From NCBI GenBank assembly GCA_013696785.1, contig JACCXW010000025.1:1-7366 (forward strand): a stretch of DNA of 7,366 nt, written 5' to 3'. Under the pieces are notes generated by a model. It had not been told where the DNA came from and made no database searches. It saw only the letters and a program-made list of their open reading frames with translations. Of the stretch, positions 1 to 7,239 are shown piece after piece. This stretch comes from Geodermatophilaceae bacterium. Its GTDB lineage: Bacteria; Actinomycetota; Actinomycetes; Mycobacteriales; Geodermatophilaceae. The position numbers and the translations under genes were made by a program. Every line of letters starts with the position of its first letter. Position 1 is the stretch's first letter.

Positions 1-1016
1 TCCTCGTCCAGCCCGAGCCGGCGTATGCACGCGATCGCCTGCGCGGCGAAGGCCTCGTTCAATTCGACCGCATCGAGCTCGCTCAACCCGACACCCGTAC
101 GGGCCAGCAGCTTCTCGGTCGCCGGCACGGGGCCGAGACCCATCAGGTGTGGCGCCACCCCGGCCGCCGCCGAGCCTATGACGCGAGCTCTGGGCGTCAA
201 TCCGTAGCGCTCGACGGCGTCCGCGCTCGCGACCACGATGGCCGCGGCACCATCGTTGAGCGAGCTCGAGTTGCCCGCCGTCACGATGCCGCCGGGCCGG
301 AACGCCGGCTTGAGCCGTCCCAGCCGCTCCAGGTCGGTTTCTGCGCGGGGCCCCTCGTCTACCTTGACCGTGCCGGCCGGAGTCTCGACCGCTACGAGTT
401 CGGCGTCGAAGTGACCGGCACCAATGGCGGCTACCGCCCGCTGGTGGGAGCGCAGCGCGAACGCGTCGCACTCCTCGCGGCCGATCCCGTCCAGGGTCGC
501 GACCTCCTCGGCCGTCTCGCCCATCGAGATCGTCGCCTGGCCGCCGTCCAGCTCGCGCATCCGCGGGTTCACGAACCGCCAGCCGAGCGAGGTGTCGACC
601 AGTTCACCCGGCCGGCCCCATGCCTTGGCCGGCTTGGCCAGCACCCAGGGCGCCCGCGTCATCGACTCGACACCACCGGCGATCACCACATCGGCCTGTC
701 CGGCGCTGACCATCGCCGCGGCCGTCCCGATCGCGGTCAGCCCGCTGGCGCAGAGCCGGTTGATCGTGAAGCCCGGTACGGAGTCGGGCAGCCCGGCGAG
801 CAGGGCGGCCATCCGTGCGACGTTGCGGTTGTCCTCCCCCGCCTGGTTGGCCGCGCCCAGGATGACCTCGTCCACGGCATCGGCCGGTACGCCGGAGCGC
901 TCCACCACTGCCCGCACCACCAGTGCGGCCATGTCGTCCGGGCGCATGGTGCTCAACGCCCCGCCGTACCGGCCGATCGGGGTCCGCACTCCATCGACCA
1001 GGAACGCCTCACTCAT
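1..1016 (-). CDS. 3-oxoadipyl-CoA / acetyl-CoA C-acyltransferase (thiolase), 3' end beyond the window
   Basis: A degradative thiolase that probably performs the last box-pathway step, cleaving 3-oxoadipyl-CoA with CoA into succinyl-CoA and acetyl-CoA in the cytosol. Seen: 338 codons of a family usually near 400. The nucleophilic cysteine lies in NRLCASGL (Cys89), followed by GGVESMTRAP (114-123), SLGWRFVNP (143-151), the thiolase signature TAGNSSSLNDGAAA (247-260) and NEAFA (320-324). The C-terminal histidine loop and second cysteine motif are off the left edge. From memory of the family, a GWRFVNP stretch is typical of PcaF/PaaJ 3-oxoadipyl-CoA thiolases, so I prefer that to a general acetoacetyl-CoA thiolase, though substrate cannot be proved. 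The ATG at 1016 has a GGGAGG ribosome site (1030-1025) 8 nt upstream. The 98-nt gap to the upstream gene means it could be co-transcribed or have its own promoter. Confidence 0.93.
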   Translation of the reverse strand, partial: MSEAFLVDGVRTPIGRYGGALSTMRPDDMAALVVRAVVERSGVPADAVDEVILGAANQAGEDNRNVARMAALLAGLPDSVPGFTINRLCASGLTAIGTAAAMVSAGQADVVIAGGVESMTRAPWVLAKPAKAWGRPGELVDTSLGWRFVNPRMRELDGGQATISMGETAEEVATLDGIGREECDAFALRSHQRAVAAIGAGHFDAELVAVETPAGTVKVDEGPRAETDLERLGRLKPAFRPGGIVTAGNSSSLNDGAAAIVVASADAVERYGLTPRARVIGSAAAGVAPHLMGLGPVPATEKLLARTGVGLSELDAVELNEAFAAQAIACIRRLGLDE

Positions 1017-1040
1017 GTGCCGAGCCTCCCTTGCCCCGTC

Positions 1041-1108
1041 GATCATGAAGATGTGTGGTCCGATTTGCCCGGACTCTCCCAGTGCGACGCGTCCGAAAGT
1101 CCATGATC
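1041..1108 (-). repeat. nested inverted repeats in the gap upstream of the thiolase
   Basis: The 98-nt gap 1017-1114 contains two nested inverted repeats. The outer arms are GATCATG (1041-1047) and CATGATC (1102-1108), a perfect 7-bp match. The inner arms are GGACTCTC (1071-1078) and GAAAGTCC (1095-1102); they pair over 8 bp in minus-strand RNA with one G-U pair and a 16-nt loop. The two right arms share base 1102. No U tract follows, so an intrinsic terminator is not supported. It could be an operator, an mRNA processing or stability element, or chance. I see no convincing -35/-10 pair and no small gene in this gap. Confidence 0.35.
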
Positions 1109-1114
1109 ACCGGG

Positions 1115-1714
1115 CTATGTGGGCGTGCCGGGGACGGTGGGCGTGCCGGGGACGGTGGGCGGGGCGGGCGACTCGGGTTGCCGGGCGAGCCAGGACCGGC
1201 CGGCCTCGGTGATCACCCGGTGGTCAGCCTCGGCCCGCAGCAACGGCGGGTCCGCCTTGTACAGCGCCGCGACCAGGCGCGGTGTGCTGCCGACCTCCCG
1301 AGCGACCTGATGCACCTCCAGCTTGTGCAGGCGCCCATCCGGGGCCGCGGCCACCCGGGCCAGCAGTTGCCGCTCCGCACGACCCGGCGCTGACCCGGAA
1401 TCGTCCTCGTCGGAGCCGAGCAGATAGTCGATCTCGCGGACGAATGTGTGTACGAGATCCCGTATCCGCGAAGTTTGGGTAGCGGCAGCCACAGTTTCCG
1501 GAACCGGCGCGCCCTCGGCACCGGTGCCCTGCCACGTGCGCTGAGGATGCCGGCGCAGGTACTCCTGCTCCAGTTCCAGCATCCGGTGGGTGTGCGTCCG
1601 GAACTGCTCGGCGGTGCCGTGCAGGAACACCCAGTGCCGGGTCGCGTGCGCATGCACCCCCTGTCGTTCCAGCTCATCGTCGGTGAGTTCGTGGGCCGGA
1701 ACTCCGTGCTCCAT
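1115..1714 (-). CDS. DUF6158-like N-terminus joined to a winged-helix-like C-terminal region, function unknown
   Basis: Protein of 199 residues whose biochemical function I do not recognise. Residues about 5-60 resemble, from memory, the small actinobacterial family DUF6158: an acidic start, TRHWVFLHGT, then HTHRMLELEQEYLRRHPQR. This part is histidine-rich (H8, 21, 23, 27, 32, 41, 43, 56). A linker follows, then a helix (RIRDLVHTFVREIDYLLG, 83-100), an acidic stretch (102-105) and residues about 112-178 that read like a winged helix: ERQLLARVAAAPDGRLHKLEV, HQVAREVGSTPRLVAALYK, then a short strand pair and ITEAGRSWLAR. The tail is Pro/Thr-rich. The ATG at 1714 has AAGGAGG (1728-1722) 7 nt upstream; that site overlaps the preceding gene's stop, suggesting translational coupling. 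Operon position suggests a regulatory or accessory role in benzoyl-CoA metabolism, which is inference only. No signal peptide or membrane segment is seen. Confidence 0.85.
   Translation of the reverse strand: MEHGVPAHELTDDELERQGVHAHATRHWVFLHGTAEQFRTHTHRMLELEQEYLRRHPQRTWQGTGAEGAPVPETVAAATQTSRIRDLVHTFVREIDYLLGSDEDDSGSAPGRAERQLLARVAAAPDGRLHKLEVHQVAREVGSTPRLVAALYKADPPLLRAEADHRVITEAGRSWLARQPESPAPPTVPGTPTVPGTPT
1119..1154. repeat. 18-bp perfect tandem repeat (two copies) in the 3' end of the DUF6158-like gene
   Basis: The unit GTGGGCGTGCCGGGGACG occurs at 1119-1136 and again at 1137-1154, with a degenerate third unit at 1155-1172. It is in frame in the overlapping gene and encodes the C-terminal tail PPTVPGTPTVPGTPT, so each copy adds six residues. 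This looks like replication slippage that lengthened a disordered tail. Confidence 0.85.
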
Positions 1715-1726
1715 CAGGTCGCCTCC

Positions 1727-2593
1727 TTATCGAGGTAGATCTGCAGCATCGAGGTAGATCCGCAGCGCGTTGCCACTCAACACCAGGTCGACCGTCTCGT
1801 CATCGGGACACAGCGTCGCCACGGCCCGGGCATTGCCGGCGATGCTCGGGACACCCGGCCAGTCGGTGCCGAAGATGAACCGCCGGGTCAGCCGCGGGAA
1901 GTTCGCCCGAAAGTAGTACTGCGGCAGCCGGGCGGGCGGCAGGCCGGACAGTTCGATCCAGACGTTCGGGTTCGACAAGGCCAGGAACGCCGCAGCGTCG
2001 TACCACCAACCCCGCCCACCATGGGCCAGTACGACGTCCATCCCGGGGAAGTCCCGGAGTACGTCGTCGAGCAGGACGGGGTCCGCCATGGCGTTCATCG
2101 AGCCGGGGAAACTGCTCGTGCCGCAGTGCACGACGACCGGCCGGCCCAGCGAGCGGCACAGCTCGTAGGCCGGATACAGCGCCCGGTCGTTGACCGCGAA
2201 GCCCCCGTGCACGGGATGTACCTTCAGCGCGATCGCGCCAAGGTCCAGTTGCCGCTGCAGCTCTTCGACAACGGGAAAGTGCAGATGCGGATTGAGATTC
2301 GCGATCAGATGGACCCGGCCGGGGTCGTGCTCGGCGAGCGGCAGCAGATCCTCGATCGGCTGGATACCGGTCACCTTGGGGCTGTACTCGCACAGCAGGA
2401 ACGCATGATCCACGCCCTGGCCGTCCAGCAGGGCGCTGAATCCGACCGGGTCGACGTAGCCGTCCGGGCGGTAGACCAGATCGAGGTCGGCCGCGTCCCC
2501 GAAATCCTGCGCCCATTGCCGCCACGCCTGCTTGAGCGAGGGTTGGGCCGCGGCGTGGAGGTGCGCGTCGACGAGGAGGCGGCCGTCCAGCAT
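1727..2593 (-). CDS. amidohydrolase-2 family metal-dependent hydrolase or decarboxylase
   Basis: A 288-residue cytosolic TIM-barrel protein of the amidohydrolase-2 type (the family of LigI-like lactonases, ACMSD and gamma-resorcylate decarboxylase). Seen: the strand-1 metal motif VDAHLH (H11, H13), ALKVHPVHGG (K124, H126, H129), VVVHCGT (H156), VLAHGG (H191) and FGTDWPG (D244), which together supply the usual His/His/His/His/Asp site. The substrate cannot be read from the sequence. Its place between the electron-transfer genes and the thiolase suggests either hydrolysis of a lactone or CoA-linked side product of the box pathway, or decarboxylation/hydrolysis of an aromatic precursor; this is inference. 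The open frame extends upstream to 2905 but that part only shadows the ferredoxin gene. The ATG at 2593 shares one base with the ferredoxin TGA, and the metal motif follows within ten residues, which fixes the start. The last residues were altered by a 19-bp duplication. Confidence 0.9.
   Translation of the reverse strand: MLDGRLLVDAHLHAAAQPSLKQAWRQWAQDFGDAADLDLVYRPDGYVDPVGFSALLDGQGVDHAFLLCEYSPKVTGIQPIEDLLPLAEHDPGRVHLIANLNPHLHFPVVEELQRQLDLGAIALKVHPVHGGFAVNDRALYPAYELCRSLGRPVVVHCGTSSFPGSMNAMADPVLLDDVLRDFPGMDVVLAHGGRGWWYDAAAFLALSNPNVWIELSGLPPARLPQYYFRANFPRLTRRFIFGTDWPGVPSIAGNARAVATLCPDDETVDLVLSGNALRIYLDAADLPR
1729..1766. repeat. 19-bp tandem duplication at the 3' end of the amidohydrolase gene
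   Basis: Bases 1729-1747 and 1748-1766 are adjacent copies of ATCGAGGTAGATCYGCAGC, identical at 18 of 19 positions (T at 1742, C at 1761). Nineteen is not a multiple of three, so the second copy shifts the frame. The gene now ends ...IYLDAADLPR with TAA at 1729-1727. With one copy removed on paper, the frame reads ...IYLDKEAT and ends in a TGA that shares its A with the next gene's ATG at 1714, the same TGATG arrangement found at the upstream junction at 2593. Confidence 0.9.
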
Positions 2594-2928
2594 CAGCTCT
2601 CGTACCCGGCGACCAGTTCGGTGTCCACACCTACCGGTCCCAGTTCGGCGGCGCCGCCGGGGTTGCCGAGCGGCTCGTCGCGGCCGGGCAGAGTCACGGT
2701 GAAGAACGCGGCGTTGTCGGCGACGAAATCGCCGTACTCCGTCGCCACCCGGCGATCCTGGGAGATGGCCTCGACCGGGCACACCGGCTCGCAGGCGCCG
2801 CAGTCGATGCACTCCTTCGGGTTGATGTACAGCTTGCGGTCGCCCTCGTAGATGCAGTCGACCGGGCATTCCTCGATGCATGACTTGTCGGTGACGTCGA
2901 TGCACGGCGCAGCGATCACGTACGGCAC
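2593..2928 (-). CDS. 7Fe ferredoxin (FdxA type, [3Fe-4S][4Fe-4S]), probable electron donor to BoxB
   Basis: A 111-residue low-potential electron carrier. The N-terminal half has the classic seven-iron pattern: C9, C17 and C50 for the [3Fe-4S] cluster, C21, C40, C43 and C46 for the [4Fe-4S] cluster, and the extra C25, in the motifs SCIEECPVDCIYEG and CIDCGACEPVCPVEAI. From memory this spacing equals Azotobacter ferredoxin I shifted by one. Residues 56-111 form the usual C-terminal extension without further cysteines. The GTG at 2928 is chosen because it gives the family start PYVIAAPC and has GGAGGG (2937-2932) just upstream, though the spacing is short (about 4 nt). An in-frame ATG at 3015 would run into the reductase gene and is rejected. 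It lies 16 nt after the reductase stop and overlaps the amidohydrolase start by one base, so the reductase and ferredoxin are probably made together as the redox chain for the epoxidase. Confidence 0.95.
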   Translation of the reverse strand: MPYVIAAPCIDVTDKSCIEECPVDCIYEGDRKLYINPKECIDCGACEPVCPVEAISQDRRVATEYGDFVADNAAFFTVTLPGRDEPLGNPGGAAELGPVGVDTELVAGYES

Positions 2929-2944
2929 TGGCCCTCCAAGCAGC

Positions 2945-3931
2945 TCAGACGGGGACGGCTTCGGAGGAGTGCCCGGGGAACAGGTGGGCGGACGGGTCGA
3001 TGAGAACGGCCGCATTGTTCACCGCGGTCGCCACCTCGCCGAAGCCGGTCGCGATCAGCCGAACCTTGCCGGGGTAGTCGGCGATGTCGCCGGCCGCGAA
3101 CACCCCGGGCAGGTCGGTGAGCATGGTGGTGTCGACAGGGATGTGCCGGTGGGCGACCACGGTCATCCCCCAGTCCTTGAGCGGTCCCAAGTTCGCGATG
3201 AACCCCAGCGCGGCGATCAGCGTCTGCGCCGGCAGGATGCGCGGTTCGCCGTCCACGCTGATTTCCACCTCCTCGACCCGGTCAGCGCCGCGGACGGCGG
3301 TGACCTGGGCCGGCGTGATGATCTCGGCCCCGGTGGCTCGGACCTGGGCGACGGTGTGTGCGTGCGCCCGGAAGGCCGGCCGCCGATGCACCAGGGTCAC
3401 GCTGCGGGCGATCGGGTGCAGGTTCAGGGCCCAGTCGAACGCCGAGTCCCCGCCACCGATGATCACGATGTCGCGATCTGCGTGTTCGGACAGCGACGGT
3501 ACGAAGTAGCAGAGGCCGCGGTTCTCGTACTCGCTGCCGGCCGGGAGCGGGCGCGGCGTGAACGTGCCGATGCCGCCGCTGATGATCACGGCCCGGCAAC
3601 TGATGACGGTGCCGTCGTCGGCCGTCACCTGCATGAAACCGTCCGGAGCCCGCTCGAAGCCCACGGCCTGCCGCCCGAGCAGGTACGTCGGCTCGAAGGT
3701 AGCGGCTTGGGCAAACAGTCCCTCGACAAGCTCGCGGCCCTTGATGGCCGGGAACCCGGCGACGTCGAAGATCAGCTTCTCCGGGTACATCGCGGTGACC
3801 TGCCCGCCGGCCTCCGGCAACGAGTCGATCAACGCCACCGACAACCCGCGGAATCCTGCGTAGTATGCGCCGTACAGCCCGACCGGTCCGGCGCCCACGA
3901 TCAGCACGTCGACCTCGACAGTCGCCGTCAT
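2945..3931 (-). CDS. ferredoxin-NADP+ reductase, thioredoxin-reductase-like (YumC type)
   Basis: A 328-residue FAD/NAD(P)H flavoprotein. Seen: FAD-binding VLIVGAGPVGLYGAYYAG (9-26), PEAGGQVTAMYPEKLIFDVAGFP (39-61; the YPEKxIxDVAGFP string is typical of type-2 FNRs), the nucleotide-binding VIIGGGDSAFDWAL (156-169) with VHRR (181-184), and the second FAD motif GVFAAGDI (276-283). Between the two halves it reads ENRGLCYFVPS and lacks the redox-active CxxC of true thioredoxin reductases, so it should pass electrons to a ferredoxin. The 7Fe ferredoxin encoded 16 nt downstream is the obvious partner, and BoxB the likely final acceptor; that is inference from position. The start is not certain: ATG 3931 fits the family, GTG 3940 would add three residues, and the extension to 4069 runs into boxB. 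No strong Shine-Dalgarno is seen, and a 14-bp hairpin abuts the start codon. Confidence 0.92.
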   Translation of the reverse strand: MTATVEVDVLIVGAGPVGLYGAYYAGFRGLSVALIDSLPEAGGQVTAMYPEKLIFDVAGFPAIKGRELVEGLFAQAATFEPTYLLGRQAVGFERAPDGFMQVTADDGTVISCRAVIISGGIGTFTPRPLPAGSEYENRGLCYFVPSLSEHADRDIVIIGGGDSAFDWALNLHPIARSVTLVHRRPAFRAHAHTVAQVRATGAEIITPAQVTAVRGADRVEEVEISVDGEPRILPAQTLIAALGFIANLGPLKDWGMTVVAHRHIPVDTTMLTDLPGVFAAGDIADYPGKVRLIATGFGEVATAVNNAAVLIDPSAHLFPGHSSEAVPV

Positions 3932-4005
3932 GCCGTACACCCGGCCTTGCGTCCCAGCAACTGAGCGCCGTACCGGCCGGGTGCACGGACGCAACGAAAG
4001 TTCAT
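3928..4005 (-). CDS. possible 25-codon leader ORF overlapping the reductase start (ATGA)
   Basis: An ATG at 4005, 14 nt after the boxB stop, opens a 25-residue frame (starting MNFRCVRAPG, ending LGRKAGCTA). Its TGA at 3930-3928 overlaps the reductase ATG at 3931 as ATGA, the common layout for translational coupling. It crosses the whole 14-bp hairpin, so a ribosome reading it would melt the stem and arrive at the reductase start. Against it: there is no clear Shine-Dalgarno before 4005, the peptide matches no family I know, and the same frame stays open upstream inside boxB, so it may be a chance open frame. Confidence 0.25.
   Translation of the reverse strand: MNFRCVRAPGRYGAQLLGRKAGCTA
3933..3988 (-). 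promoter_or_regulatory. 14-bp RNA hairpin abutting the reductase start codon
   Basis: In the minus-strand transcript, CCGTGCACCCGGCC (3988-3975) can pair with GGCCGGGTGTACGG (3946-3933) over 14 bp, with one G-U pair and a 28-nt loop. Only one base separates the 3' arm from the ATG at 3931, so the arm covers the place where a ribosome site would lie, including the alternative GTG at 3940. No U tract follows, so it is not an intrinsic terminator. It may hide the ribosome site, mark an mRNA processing point, or stabilise the upstream boxCB segment. It fills most of the 88-nt gap between boxB and the reductase. Confidence 0.6.
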
Positions 4006-4019
4006 GCCAACGGAACCGC

Positions 4020-5432
4020 TCACACCAAGTGAACGTAGTCGTAGTCGAATGGCTTGCCGTTGATGCCATTGCGCGGCGGGGCGATCCAGCTGGCGATCTT
4101 GCCGCGTTCGTACACCGGCTGCATCAGCGAGCGGACGTGCGCCTTGTCCGCGTCCGTCGGCAGCCACGTCCCGACCTGCGCCTCCCAGTCCTGCTTGGAC
4201 ACGACCGTGCCGTCCGGGGTCGCGTGCAGCCCGGCGAAGACACCCACCTTGCGGTTGAACGCCCGGTGGGGAATGACTAGACGCTGCGGCAGCCCGGCGT
4301 CCTCCAGCACGGTGTTCCAGCGCTTCAGGCCGTTCTCGCAGTCCGCGACGTACTCCGCCCTGAGGTCGGAGTTCAGCCCGAGCAGCGCGGGTACCTCCAC
4401 CGACGCGACCTGACCGTCCTCGACGGTGTCGACCACGGCGGAATCGTCCAGCAACCGATGGTCGTCCTTGCGGCGCTCCTCCATCCAGCGGCCCTTGATC
4501 CCCGCGGTGAAGTAGTTCGCGACGTTGGTCGACTGCTCGCCGCCGAACAGGTCGAGGGACACGGTGTAGTGGAAGTTGATGTACTTCTGGATGGTCGCCA
4601 GCGGGATCGCGCCGTGCGGGCCGGCGTCGTCGGTGTCGTGCTCGACCATGAGTTGCGCCGTGCGCTCGACGATCCGATCGATGCCCGTCGTACCCACGAA
4701 CATGTGGTGCGACTCCTCTTTGAGCATGAACTCGCAGGTCCGCGACAGCGGGTCGAACGCCGACTCCTTCAACGTCCCCAGCTGGTACTTGCCGTCGCGG
4801 TCGGTGAAGTACGTGAACATGAAGAAGCTGAGCCAGTCCGGCGTCTCCTCGTTGAACGCGCCGAGGATGCGGGGGGCGTCTTCACTGCCGGAGTTGCGTT
4901 TGAGCAGGGCCTCGGCCTCCTCCCGGCCGTCGCGGCCGAAGTAGGCGTGCAACAGGTACACCATCGCCCAGAGGTGGCGGCCCTCCTCCACGTTGACCTG
5001 GAAGAGGTTGCGCAGGTCGTACAGGCTCGGCGCGGTGGCACCGAGGTTGCGCTGTTGCTCGACGGAGGCCGGTTCGGTGTCGCCCTGGATCACGATGAGC
5101 CGGCGCAGGTCGGAGCGGTACTCGCCCGGCACCTTCTGCCATGCCGGCTCGCCCTTGTGCTGCCCGAACGCGATCTTCCGCTCGCCGTCGCGCTCGGCCA
5201 GGAAGATGCCCCAGCGGTAGTCCTTCATGGCCACGTGCCCGAAGTGCGCCCAGCCCTCGCGACCGACGTTCACCGCCGTCCGCAGGTAGACGTCTTCAGT
5301 GGGCAATGTCGGTCCCATCGTCTGCCACCAGCCGAGGAAGCTGGGCTGCCAGGACTCCAGCGCCCGCTGCAGCCGACGATCCTCGTGCAGGTCCACGTTG
5401 TTCGGAATTTGCTCCTGGTAGTCGATACTCAC
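4020..5432 (-). CDS. boxB: benzoyl-CoA 2,3-epoxidase, diiron oxygenase subunit BoxB
   Basis: A 470-residue class-I diiron monooxygenase that inserts one oxygen atom into benzoyl-CoA to give the 2,3-epoxide, using O2 and electrons from a reductase. Length fits the family (about 470-475). The metal ligands can be read: E120 (GDTE), E150 and H153 (VEEGRHLW), D211 (YFTDRDGKYQ), and E240 and H243 (LKEESHHMFVG). From memory these fall at the same residue numbers as in Azoarcus evansii BoxB. The C-terminal RNGINGKPFDYDYVHLV is also characteristic of BoxB. The start is GTG 5432 (MSIDYQEQIPNN), only 4 nt after the boxC stop; the ribosome site is weak, so coupling with boxC is likely. An 88-nt gap with a hairpin separates it from the reductase gene. 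It has no membrane segment or signal peptide and acts in the cytosol. Confidence 0.97.
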   Translation of the reverse strand: MSIDYQEQIPNNVDLHEDRRLQRALESWQPSFLGWWQTMGPTLPTEDVYLRTAVNVGREGWAHFGHVAMKDYRWGIFLAERDGERKIAFGQHKGEPAWQKVPGEYRSDLRRLIVIQGDTEPASVEQQRNLGATAPSLYDLRNLFQVNVEEGRHLWAMVYLLHAYFGRDGREEAEALLKRNSGSEDAPRILGAFNEETPDWLSFFMFTYFTDRDGKYQLGTLKESAFDPLSRTCEFMLKEESHHMFVGTTGIDRIVERTAQLMVEHDTDDAGPHGAIPLATIQKYINFHYTVSLDLFGGEQSTNVANYFTAGIKGRWMEERRKDDHRLLDDSAVVDTVEDGQVASVEVPALLGLNSDLRAEYVADCENGLKRWNTVLEDAGLPQRLVIPHRAFNRKVGVFAGLHATPDGTVVSKQDWEAQVGTWLPTDADKAHVRSLMQPVYERGKIASWIAPPRNGINGKPFDYDYVHLV

Positions 5433-5436
5433 TGGG

Positions 5437-7167
<1,731 letters not shown>

Positions 7168-7197
7168 GGTCGTGCACCTCCAGCCGGGTTCGCCATC

Positions 7198-7225
7198 ATT
7201 CTACAAAACGATGAGTCAACGTCAA
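7198..7225 (-). promoter_or_regulatory. sigma-70-type promoter of the box operon
   Basis: On the minus strand, TTGACG (7225-7220) and TAGAAT (7203-7198) are separated by 16 nt and closely match -35 and -10 consensus. Transcription would start near 7191, leaving a 5' leader of about 24 nt that contains the boxC ribosome site GGAGGTG. No other pair in the divergent region is as good. Confidence 0.65.
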
Positions 7226-7235
7226 GAGTTCGTAG
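7201..7235. promoter_or_regulatory. candidate operator: spaced inverted repeat over the box promoter
   Basis: CTACAAA (7201-7207) and TTCGTAG (7229-7235) form inverted arms matching at 6 of 7 positions with a 21-nt spacer. The element brackets the -10 and -35 hexamers of the boxC promoter and ends 4 nt before the regulator's start codon, so a protein bound here could repress both genes. A direct repeat ACGATGA (7208-7214, 7237-7243) and doubled GTCAA (7215-7219, 7221-7225) also lie here. Assigning it to the divergent PaaX-like protein is inference. Confidence 0.35.
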
Positions 7236-7239
7236 CACG

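Noticed and set aside
147..1106. Long plus-strand open frames opposite the thiolase (also 424-1212)
   Set aside because: They are antisense to a clear thiolase with catalytic motifs. The translations are Arg/Ala/Pro-rich without any family motif, as expected from high-GC third-position bias.
2594..2905. Upstream extension of the amidohydrolase frame to 2905
   Set aside because: This part is the out-of-frame reading of the ferredoxin gene. The metal motif VDAHLH follows closely after the ATG at 2593, which also overlaps the ferredoxin stop.
2929..3015. ATG at 3015 as the ferredoxin start
   Set aside because: It would add 29 residues of non-ferredoxin sequence overlapping the reductase C-terminus. 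GTG 2928 gives the family N-terminus and has a ribosome site.
2852..3964. 370-codon plus-strand frame opposite the reductase
   Set aside because: It is the antisense shadow of the flavoprotein; no domain is recognisable and it would overlap the whole reductase gene.
3933..3988. Intrinsic terminator between boxB and the reductase
   Set aside because: The stem is strong, but the 3' arm is followed directly by the reductase start codon and no U tract.
3932..4069. Extension of the reductase to 4069
   Set aside because: It overlaps the end of boxB, and the added residues do not resemble a reductase; the FAD motif begins right after ATG 3931.
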